From contig NW_027478488.1 in assembly GCF_051014685.1 (NCBI RefSeq), positions 806,001-870,000 of the forward strand: a stretch of 64,000 bases of DNA, written 5' to 3'. The translations under genes were made by a program, and so were the position numbers. The notes beneath the pieces were generated by a model. That model worked only from the letters and a program-made list of their open reading frames with translations, made no database searches and had not been told where the DNA came from. Origin of the DNA: Ptiloglossa arizonensis (lineage: Eukaryota; Arthropoda; Insecta; Hymenoptera; Colletidae). This document shows positions 51,065-62,131 of this stretch, piece by piece. How positions within the stretch are numbered: position 1 is the stretch's first letter; every line of letters starts with the position of its first letter.

Positions 51065-53290
51065 CCATATCTCGCGAACGGATTGACCTAACCCAAAAAT
51101 TCCTGTTGCGTGTGAAAGTAGAAACTCGCCCGATTACAACGGTATGTGTATTTTTCCCCTAGCCCATTCTGGTTTAGCGTTTGGAGCAGCAGAATTGCGA
51201 AAAATTTGTTGTCTTCTCAACCATTTCTTAGCTTCAAAGTCCCATATCTCGCGAACGGATTGACCAAACCCAAAAATTCCTGCTGAGTCTGAAAGTAGAA
51301 ACTCGCCCGATTACAACGGTATGCGTATTTTTTCCCTAGCCCATTCTGGTTAGCGTTTGGAGCAGCAGAAGTGCGAAAAATTTTTTGCCTTCTCAACCAT
51401 TTCTTGGTTTCAAACTCCCATATCTCGCGACGGATTGACCTAACCCAAAAATTCCTATTGCACCTGAAAGTAGAAACTCGCCCGATAACAATGGTATGTG
51501 TATTTTTTCCCTAGGCCATTCTGGTTAAGCGTTTGGAGCAGCAGAATTGCGAAAAATTGTTTGCTTTCTCAACCATTTCTTGGCTTCAATCTGCCATATC
51601 TCGCGAACGGATTGACCTAACCCAAAAATTCCTGTTGCGTGTGAAAGTAGAAACTCGCCCGATTACAACGGTATGTGTATTTTTTCGCTAGCCCATTCTG
51701 GTTAAGCGTTTGGAGCAGCAGAATTGCGAAAAATTTTTTGTCTTCTCAACCATTTCTTAGCTTCAAAGTCCCATATCTCGCGAACGGATTGACCAAACCC
51801 AAAAATTCCTGCTGAGTCTGAAAGTAGAAACTCGCCCGATTACAACGATATGCGTATTTTTTCACTAGGTCATTCTGGTTAAGCGTTTGGAGCAGCAGAA
51901 TTGCGAAAAATGTTTTGCCTTCTCAACCATTTCTTAGCTTCAAACTCCCATATCTCGCGAACGGATTGATCTAACCCAAAAATTCCTGTTGCACCTGAAA
52001 GTAGAAACTCGCCCGATTACAACGGTATGTGTATTTTTTCCCTAGGCCATTCTGGTTAAGCGTTTGGAGCAGCAGAATTGCGAAAAATTTTTTGCCTTCT
52101 CAACCATTTCTTGGCTTCAAACTCCCATATCTCGCGAACGGATTGACCTAACCCAAAAATTCCTGTTGCGTGTGAAAGTAGAAACTCGCCCGATTACAAC
52201 GGTATGTGTATTTTTTCCCTAGGCCATTCTGGTTAAGCGTTTGGAGCAGCAGAATTGCGAGAAGTTTTTTGCCTTCTTTAACCATTTCTTGGCTTCAAAC
52301 TCCCATATCTCGCGAACGGATTGACCGAACTCAAAAATCCCTGTTGCCTCTGAAAGTAGAAACTCGCCCGATTACAACTGTATGTGTATTTTTTCCCTAG
52401 GCCATTCTGGTTAAGCGTTTGGAGCAACAGAATTGCGAAAAATTTTTTGCCGTCTTTAACCATTTCCTGGCTTCAAACTCCCATATCTCGCGAACGGATT
52501 GACCTAACCCAAAATTTCCTATTGCACCTGAAAGTAGAAACTCGTCCGATTACAACGGTATGTGTATTTTTTCCCTAGCCCATTCTGGTTAAGCGTTTGG
52601 AGCAGCAGAATTGCGAAAAATTTGTTGTCTTCTGAACCATTTCTCAGCTTCGAACTCCCATATCTCGCGAACGGATTGACATAACCCAAAAATTCCTGTT
52701 GCATCTGAAAGGAGAAACTCGCCCGATTACAACGGTGTGTGTATTTTTTTCCTAGGCCATTCTGGTTAAGCGTTTGGAGCAACAGAATTGCGAAAAATTT
52801 TTTGCCTTCTTTAACCATTTCCTGGCTTCAAACTCCCATATCTCGCGAACGGATTGACCTAACCCAAAAATTCCTGTTGCATCTGAAAGTAGAAACTCGC
52901 CCGATTACAACGGTATGTGTATTTTTTCCCTAGGCCATTCTGGTTAAGGGTTTGGAGCAGCAGAATTGCGAAAAATTTTTTCCCTTCTCAACCATTTCTT
53001 GGCTTCAAACCGCCATATCTCGCGAACGGATTGACCTAACCCAAAAATTCCTATTGCATCTGAAAGTAGAAACTCGCTCGACTACAGCGGTATGTGTATT
53101 TTTTCCCTAGGCCATTCTGGTTAAGCGTTTGGAGCAGCAGAATTGCGAAAAATTTGTTGTCTTCTCAACCATTTCTTAGCTTCAAACTCCCATATCTCGC
53201 GAACGGATTGAACTTACCCAAAAATTCCTGTTGCATCTCAAAGTAGAAACTCGCCCGATTACAACGGTATGTGTATTTTTTCCCTAGGCC
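51065..53290 (+). repeat. 16-monomer offset duplication, right copy
   Basis: Partner of 48230-50455. Compared with the left copy it lacks the monomer at 48873-49048 and has an extra one with GCGTGTG just before 52206. Private substitutions include TTTGCTTTCTC at about 51560, GAAAGGAGAAAC at about 52710 and TTTTTTTCCTAGG at about 52745. After 53290 it continues with CTTGCCTTC monomers. Confidence 0.8.
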
Positions 53291-55020
53291 ATTCTGGTTA
53301 AGCGTTTGGAGCAGCAGAATTGCGAAAAATTTTTTGCCTTCTCAACCATTTCTTGCCTTCAAACTCCCATATCTCGCGAACGGATTGACCTAACCCAAAA
53401 ATTCCTATTGCATCTGAAAGTAGAAACTCGCGCGATTACAACGGTATGTGTATTTTTTCCCTAGGCCATTCTGGTTAAGCGTTTGGAGCAACAGAATTGC
53501 GAAAAATTTTTTGCCTTCTTTAACCATTTCCTGGCTTCAAACTCCCATATCTCGCGAACGGATTGACCTAACCCAAAAATTCCTGTTGCATCTGAAAGTA
53601 GAAACTCGCCCGATTACAATGGTATGTGTATTTTTTCCCTAGGCCATTCTGGTTAAGCGTTTGGAGCAGCAGAATTGCGAAAAATTTTTTGCCTTATCAA
53701 CCATTTCTTGGCTTCAATCTGCCATATCTCGCGACGGATTGACCTACCCCAAAAATTCCTATTGCACCTGAAAGTAGAAACTCGCCCGATTACAACGGAA
53801 TGTGTATTTTTTCCCTAGGCCATTCTGGTTAAGCGTTTGAAGCAGCAGAATTGCGAAAAATTTTTTGCCTTATCAACCATTTCTTGGCTTCAATCTGCCA
53901 TATCTCGCGAACGGATTGACCTAACCCAAAAATTCCTGTTGCGTGTGAAAGTAGAAACTCGCCCGATTACAACGGTATGTGTATTTTTTCCCTAGGTCAT
54001 TCTGGTTAAGCGTTTGGAGCAGCAGAATTGCGAAAAATTTTTTGCCTTCTCAACCATTTCTTGGCTTCAAACTCCCATATCTCGCGAACGGATTGACCTA
54101 ACCCAAAAATTCCTGTTGCGTCTGAAAGTAGAAACTCGCCCGATTACAACGGTATGCGTATTTTTTCCCTAGCCCATTCTGGTTAAGCGTTTGGAGCAGC
54201 AGAAGTGCGAAAAATTTTTTGCCTTCTCAACCATTCCTTGGTTTCAAACTCCCATATCTCGCGACGGATTGACCTAACCCAAAAATTCCTATTGCACCTG
54301 AAAGTAGAGACTCGCCCGATTACAACGGTATGTGTATTTTTTCCCTAGGCCATTCTGGTTAAGCGTTTGGAGCAGCAGAATTGCGAAAAATTTTTTGCTT
54401 TATCAACCATTTCTTGGCTTCAATCTGCCATATCTCGCGAACGGATTGACCTAACCCAAAAATTCCTGTTGCGTGTGAAAGTAGAAACTCGCCCGATTAC
54501 AACGGTATGTGTATTTTTTCCCTAGCCCATTCTGGTTAAGCGTTTGGAGCAGCAGAATTGCGAAAAATGTTTTGCCTTCTCAACCATTTCTTGGCTTCAA
54601 ACTCCCATATCTCGCGAACGGATTGACATAACCCAAAAATTCCTATTGCATCTGAAAGTAGAAACTCGCCCGATTACAACGGTATGTGTATTTTTTCCCT
54701 AGGCCATTCTGGTTAAGCGTTTGGAGCAGCAGAATTGCGAAAAATTTTTTGCCTTCTCAACCATTTCTTGGCTTCAAACTCCCATATCTCGCGAACGGAT
54801 TGACCTAACCCAAAAATTCCTGTTGCGCCTGAAAGTAGAAACTCGCCCGATTACAACGGTATGTGTATTTTTTCCTTAGGCCATTCTGGTTAAGCGTTTG
54901 GAGCAGCAGAATTGCGAAAAATTTTTTCCCTTCTCAACCATTTCTTGGCTTCAAACCGCCATATCTCGCGAACGGATTGACCTAACCCAAAAATTCCTAT
55001 TGCATCTGAAAGTAGAAACT

Positions 55021-56117
55021 CGCTCGACTACAGCGGTATGTGTATTTTTTCCCTAGGCCATTCTGGTTAAGCGTTTGGATCAGCAGAATTGCGAAAAATT
55101 TTATGCCTTCACAACCATTTCTTAGCTTCAAACTCCCATATCTCGCGAACGGATTGACCTAACCCAAAAATTCCTGTTGCGTGTGAAAGTAGAAACTCGC
55201 CCGATTACAACGGTATATGTATTTTTTCACTAGGACATTCTGGTTAAGCGTTTGGAGCAGCAGAAGTGCGAAAAATTTTTCGCCTTCTCAACCATTTCTT
55301 GTCTTCAAACTCCCATATCTCGCGACGGATTGTCCTAACCCAAAATTTCCTATTGCACCTGAAAGTAGAAACTCGTCCGATTACAACGGTATGTGTATTT
55401 TTTCCCTAGGCCATTCTGGTTAAGCGTTTGGAGCAGCAGAACTGCGAAAAATTTGTTGTCTTCTCAACCATTTCTTAGCTTCAAACTCCCATATCTCGCG
55501 AACAGATTGACCTAACTCAAAAATTCCTGTTGCCTCTGAAAGTAGAATCTCGCCCGATTACAACTGTATGTTTATTTTTTCCCTAGGCCATTCTGGTTAA
55601 GCGTTTGGAGCAGCAGAATTGCGAAAAATTTTTTGCCTTCTCAACCATTTCATGCCTTCAAACTCCCATATCTCGCGAACGGATTGACCTAACCCAAAAA
55701 TTCCTATTGCATCTGAAAGTAGAAACTCGCCCGATTACAACGGTATGTGTATTTTTTCCCTCGGCCATTCTGGTTAAGCGTTTGGAGCAGCAGAATTGCG
55801 AAAAATTTTTTGCCTTCTCAACCATTTCTTGCCTTCAAACTCCCATATCTCGCGAACGGATTGACCTAACCCAAAAATTCCTATTGCATCTGAAAGTAGA
55901 AACTCGCCCGATTACAACGGTATGTGTATTTTTTCCCTAGGCCATTCTGGTTAAGCGTTTGGAGCAACAGAATTGCGAAAAATTTTTAGCCTTCTTTAAC
56001 CATTTCCTGGCTTCAAACTCCCATATCTCGCGAACGGATTGACCTAACCCAAAAATTCCTGTTGCATCTGAAAGTAGAAACTCGCCCGATTACAACGGTA
56101 TGTGTATTTTTTCCCTA
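55021..56117 (+). repeat. Long-range duplication, left copy (pairs with 61035-62131)
   Basis: About 1.1 kb repeats at an offset of 6014 bp. Shared rare markers are TTTTATGCCTTCACAACC, GGTATATG with TTTTCACTAGGAC, TTTTTCGCC with CTTGTCTTC, GGATTGTCC, CAGAACTGCG, GAACAGATTG, GTATGTTTATTT, CCCTCGGCC, and TTTTTAGCC with TTTAACC. Only a handful of substitutions separate the copies (CATGCC against CTTGCC, GGAGCAG against GGTGCAG, CATTCTGG against CATTCTTG). Confidence 0.88.
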
Positions 56118-58941
56118 GGCCATTCTGGTTAAGCGTTTGGAGCAGCAGAATTGCGAAAAATTGTTTGCCTTATCAACCATTTCTTGGCTTCAATCTGCCA
56201 TATCTCGCGAACGGATTGACCTAACCCAAAAATTCCTGTTGCGTGTGAAAGTAGAAACTCGCCCGATTACAACGGTATGTGTATTTTTTCCCTAGCCCAT
56301 TCTGTTTAAGCGTTTGGAGCAGCAGAATTGCGAAAAATTTGTTGTCTTCTCAACCATTTCTTAGCTTCAAAGTCCCATATCTCGCGAACGGATTGACCAA
56401 ACCCAAAAATTCCTGCTGAGTCTGAAAGTAGAAACTCGCCCGATTACAACGGTATGCGTATTTTTTCCCTAGCCCATTCTGGTTAGCGTTTGGAGCAGCA
56501 GAAGTGCGAAAAATTTTTTGCCTTCTCAACCATTTCTTGGTTTCAAACTCCCATATCTCGCGACGGATTGACCTAACCCAAAAATTCCTATTGCACCTGA
56601 AAGTAGAAACTCGCCCGATTACAATGGTATGTGTATTTTTTCCCTAGGCCATTCTGGTTAAGCGTTTGGAGCAGCAGAATTGCGAAAAATTGTTTGCCTT
56701 ATCAACCATTTCTTGGCTTCAATCTGCCATATCTCGCGAACGGATTGACCTAACCCAAAAATTCCTGTTGCGTGTGAAAGTAGAAACTCGCCCGATTACA
56801 ACGGTATGTGTATTTTTTCCCTAGGTCATTCTGGTTAAGCGTTTGGAGCAGCAGAATTGCGAAAAATTTTTTGCCTTCTCAACCATTTCTTGGCTTCAAA
56901 CTCCCATATCTCGCGAACGGATTGACCTAACCCAAAAATTCCTGTTGCGTCTGAAAGTAGAAACTCGCCCGATTACAACGGTATGTGTATTTTTTCCTTA
57001 GGCCATTCTGGTTAAGCGTTTGGAGCAGCAGAATTGCGAAAAATTTTTTCCCTTCTCAACCATTTCTTGGCTTCAAATGGCCATATCTCGCGAACGGATT
57101 GACCTAACCCAAAAATTCCTATTGCATCTGAAAGTAGAAACTCGCTCGACTACAGCGGTATGTGTATTTTTTCCCTAGGCCATTCTGGTTAAGCGTTTGG
57201 AGCAGCAGAAGTGCGAAAAATTTTTTGTCTTCTCAACCATTTCTTAGCTTCAAACTCCCATACCTCGCGAACGGATTGAACTTACCCAAAAATTCCTGTT
57301 GCATCTCAAAGTAGAAACTCGCCCGATTACAACGGTATGTGTATTTTTTCCCTAGGCCATTCTGGTTAAGCGTTTGGAGCAGCAGAATTGCGATAAATTT
57401 TTTGCCTTCTCAACCATTTCTTGGCTTCAAACTCCCATATCTTGCGAACGGATTGAACTAACCCAAAAATTCCTGTTGCGTGTGAAAGTAGAAACTCGCC
57501 CGATTACAACGGTATGTGTATTTTTTCCCTAACCCATTCTGGTTAAGCGTTTGGAGCAGCAGAATTGCGAAAAATTTGTTGTCTTCTGAACCATTTCTCA
57601 GCTTCAAAGTCCCATATCTCGCGAACGGATTGACCAAACCCAAAAATTCCTTCTGCGTCTGAAAGTAGAAACTCGCCCGATTACAACGATATGCGTATTT
57701 CTTCCCTAGGCCATTCTGGTTAAGCGGTTGGAGCAGCAGAATTGCGAGAAATTTTTTGCCTTCTTTAACCATTTCTTGGCTTCAAACTCCCATATCTCGC
57801 GAACGGATTGACCTAACTCAAAAATTCCTGTTGCCTCTGAAAGTACAAACACGCCCGATTACAACTGTGTGTATTTTTTCCCTAGGCCATTCTGGTTAAG
57901 CGTTTGGAGCAGCAGAATTGCGAAAAATTTTTTGCCTTCTCAACCATTTCTTGCCTTCAAACTCCCATATCTCGCGAACGGACTGACCTAACCCAAAAAT
58001 TCCTATTGCATCTGAAAGTAGAAACTCGCCCGATTACAACGGTATTTGTATTTTTTCCCTAGGCCATTCTGGTTAAGCGTTTGGAGCAACAGAATTGCGA
58101 AAAATTTTTTGCCTTCTTTAACCATTTCCTGGCTTCAAACTCCCATATCTCGCGAACGGATTGACCTAACCCAAAAATTCCTGTTGCATCTGAAAGTAGA
58201 AACTCGCCCGATTACAACGGTATGTGTATTGTTTCCCTAGCCCATTCTGGTTAAGCGTTTGGAGCAGCAGAATTGCGAAAAATTTTTTGCCTTATCAACC
58301 ATTTCTTGGCTTCAATCTGCCATATCTCGCGACGGATTGACCTAACCCAAAAATTCCTATTGCACCTGAAAGTAGAAACTCGCCCGATTACAACGGAATG
58401 TGTATTTTTTCCCTAGGCCATTCTGGTTAAGCGTTTGGAGCAGCAGAATTGCGAAAAATTTTTTGCCTTATCAACCATTTCTTGGCTTCAATCTGCCATA
58501 TCTCGCGAACGGATTGACCTAACCCAAAAATTCCTGTTGCGTGTGAAAGTAGAAACTCGCCCGATTACAACGGTATGCGTATATTTTCCCTAGCCCATTC
58601 TGGTTAAGCGTTTGGAGCAGCGGAAGTGCGAAAAATTTGTTGTCTTCTCAACCATTTCTTAGCTTCAAACTCCCATATCTCGCGAACGGATTGAACTTAC
58701 CCAAAAATTCCTGTTGCATCTCAAAGTAGAAACTCGCCCGATTACAACGGTATGTGTATTTTTTCCCTAGGCCATTCTGGTTAAGCGTTTGGAGCAGCAG
58801 AATTGCGAAAAATTTTTTGCCTTCTCAACCATTTCTTGGCTTCAAACTCCCATATCTTGCGAACGGATTGAACTAACCCAAAAATTCCTGTTGCGTGTTA
58901 AAGTAGAAACTCGCCCGATTACAACGGTATGTGTATTTTCT

Positions 58942-60815
58942 CCCTAGCCCATTCTGGTTAAGCGTTTGGAGCAGCAGAATTGCGAAAAATTTGTTGTCTT
59001 CTGAACCATTTCTCAGCTTCAAAGTCCCATATCTCGCGAACGGATTGACCTAACCCAAAAATTCCTGTTGCGTGTGAAAGTAGAAACTCGCCCGATTACA
59101 ACGGTATGTGTATTTTTTCCCTAGCCCATTCTGGTTAAGTGTTTGGAGCAGCAGAATTGCGAAAAATTTGTTGTCTTCTGAACCATTTCTCAGCTTCAAA
59201 GTCCCATATCTCGCGAACGGATTGACCAAACCCAAAAATTCCTGCTGCGTCTGAAAGTAGAAACTCGCCCGATTACAACGGTATGCGTATTTCTTCACTA
59301 GGCCATTCTGGTTAAGCGTTTGGAGCAGCAGAATTGCGAAAAATTTTTTGCCTTCTCAACCATTTCTTGGCTTCAAACTCCCATATCTTGCGAACGGATT
59401 GAACTAACCCAAAAATTCCTGTTGCGTGTGAAAGTAGAAACTCGCCCGATTACAACGGTATGTGTATTTTTTCCCTACGCCATTCTGGTTAAGCGTTTGG
59501 AGCAGCGGAAGTGCGAAAAATTTGTTGTCTTCTCAACCATTTCTTAGCTTCAAACTCCCATATCTCGCGAACGGATTGAACTTACCCAAAAATTCCTGTT
59601 GCATCTCAAAGTAGAAACTCGCCCGATTACAACGGTATGTGTATTTTTTCCCTAGGCCATTCTGGTTAAGCGTTTGGAGCAGCAGAATTGCGAAAAATTT
59701 TTTGCCTTATCAACCATTTCTTGGCTTCAATCTGCCATATCTCGCGAACGGATTGACCTAACCCAAAAATTCCTGTTGCGTGTGAAAGTAGAAACTCGCC
59801 CGATTACAACGGTATGTGTATTTTTTCCCTAGCCCATTCTGGTTAAGCGTTTGGAGCAGCAGAATTGCGAAAAATTTGTTGTCTTCTCAACCATTTCTTA
59901 GCTTCAAAGTCCCATATCTCGCGAACGGATTGACCAAACCCAAAAATTCCTGCTGAGTCTGAAAGTAGAAACTCGCCCGATTACAACGGTATGCGTATTT
60001 CTTCACTAGGCCATTCTGGTTAAGCGTTTGGAGCAGCAGAATTGCGAAAAATGTTTTGCCTTCTCAACCATTTCTTGATTTCAAACTCCCATATCTCGCG
60101 ACGGATTGACCTAACCCAAAATTTCCTATTGCACCTGAAAGTAGAAACTCGTCCGATTACAACGGTATGTGTATTTTTTCCCTACGCCATTCTGGTTAAG
60201 CGTTTGGAGCAGCGGAAGTGCGAAAAATTTGTTGTCTTCTCAACCATTTCTTAGCTTCAAACTCCCATATCTCGCGAACGGATTGAACTTACCCAAAAAT
60301 TCCTGTTGCATCTCAAAGTAGAAACTCGCCCGATTACAACGGTATGTGTATTTTTTCCCTAGGCCATTCTGGTTAAGCGTTTGGAGCAGCAGAATTACGA
60401 AAAATTTTTTGCCTTCTTTAACCATTTCTTGGCTTCAAACTCCTATATCTCGCGAACGGATTGACCTAACCCAAAAATTCCTGTTGCGTCTGAAAGTAGA
60501 AACTCGCCCGATTACAACGGTATGCGTATTTTTTCCCTAGCCCATTCTGGTTAAGCGTTTGGAGCAGCAGAAGTGCGAAAAATTTTTTGCCTTCTCAACC
60601 ATTCCTTGGTTTCAAACTCCCATATCTCGCGACGGATTGACCTAACCCAAAAATTCCTATTGCACCTGAAAGTAGAGACTCGCCCGATTACAACGGTATG
60701 TGTATTTTTTCCCTAGGCCATTCTGGTTAAGCGTTTGGAGCAGCAGAATTGCGAAAAATTTTTTGCTTTATCAACCATTTCTTGGCTTCAATCTGCCATA
60801 TCTCGCGAACGGATT
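58942..60815 (+). repeat. 18-monomer offset duplication, left copy (pairs with 62127-64000)
   Basis: The sequence repeats at an offset of 3185 bp up to the last base of the window. Paired landmarks are GGTTAAGTGTTTGG (59139 and 62324), GAATTACGAAAAA, GCAGCGGAAG, TTGAACTTACCC with ATCTCAAAG, and CCATTCCTTGG with GTAGAGACTCG. Only a few differences were noticed, such as CCCTACGCC against CCCTAGGCC and TTCTCAACC against TTCACAACC. The true right edge is outside the window. Confidence 0.88.
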
Positions 60816-61034
60816 AACCTAACCCAAAAATTCCTGTTGCGTGTGAAAGTAGAAACTCGCCCGATTACAACGGTATGTGTATTTTTTCCCTAGCCCATTC
60901 TGGTTAAGCGTTTGGAGCAGCAGAATTGCGAAAAATGTTTTGCCTTCTCAACCATTTCTTGGCTTCAAACTCCCATATCTCGCGAACGGATTGACCTAAC
61001 CCAAAAATTCCTATTGCATCTGAAAGTAGAAACT

Positions 61035-62131
61035 CGCTCGACTACAGCGGTATGTGTATTTTTTCCCTAGGCCATTCTTGTTAAGCGTTTGGATCAGCAG
61101 AATTGCGAAAAATTTTATGCCTTCACAACCATTTCTTAGCTTCAAACTCCCATATCTCGCGAACGGATTGACCTAACCCAAAAATTCCTGTTGCGTGTGA
61201 AAGTAGAAACTCGCCCGATTACAACGGTATATGTATTTTTTCACTAGGACATTCTGGTTAAGCGTTTGGAGCAGCAGAAGTGCGAAAAATTTTTCGCCTT
61301 CTCAACCATTTCTTGTCTTCAAACTCCCATATCTCGCGACGGATTGTCCTAACCCAAAATTTCCTATTGCACCTGAAAGTAGAAACTCGTCCGATTACAA
61401 CGGTATGTGTATTTTTTCCCTAGGCCATTCTGGTTAAGCGTTTGGAGCAGCAGAACTGCGAAAAATTTGTTGTCTTCTCAACCATTTCTTAGCTTCAAAC
61501 TCCCATATCTCGCGAACAGATTGACCTAACTCAAAAATTCCTGTTGCCTCTGAAAGTAGAATCTCGCCCGATTACAACTGTATGTTTATTTTTTCCCTAG
61601 GCCATTCTGGTTAAGCGTTTGGTGCAGCAGAATTGCGAAAAATTTTTTGCCTTCTCAACCATTTCTTGCCTTCAAACTCCCATATCTCGCGAACGGATTG
61701 ACCTAACCCAAAAATTCCTATTGCATCTGAAAGTAGAAACTCGCCCGATTACAACGGTATGTGTAATTTTTCCCTCGGCCATTCTGGTTAAGCGTTTGGA
61801 GCAGCAGAATTGCGAAAAATTTTTTGCCTTCTCAACCATTTCTTGCCTTCAAACTCCCATATCTCGCGAACGGATTGACCTAACCCAAAAATTCCTATTG
61901 CATCTGAAAGTAGAAACTCGCCCGATTACAACGGTATGTGTATTTTTTCCCTAGGCCATTCTGGTTAAGCGTTTGGAGCAACAGAATTGCGAAAAATTTT
62001 TAGCCTTCTTTAACCATTTCCTGGCTTCAAACTCCCATATCTCGCGAACGGATTGACCTAACCCAAAAATTCCTGTTGCATCTGAAAGTAGAAACTCGCC
62101 CGATTACAACGGTATGTGTATTTTTTCCCTA
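61035..62131 (+). repeat. Long-range duplication, right copy
   Basis: Partner of 55021-56117 over five or six monomers. The match ends at the CCCTAGGCC/CCCTAGCCC difference near 62131. From about there the sequence joins the second, 3185 bp offset duplication, so two duplications abut here. Confidence 0.88.

Noticed and set aside
55605..55940. Possible protein-coding genes (ORFs of 60-111 codons on both strands from about 25.9 kb on)
   Set aside because: They repeat with the monomer, appear on both strands, start and stop wherever single-base variants create or remove stops, and show no recognisable domain. They are satellite sequence, so none is listed as a CDS.
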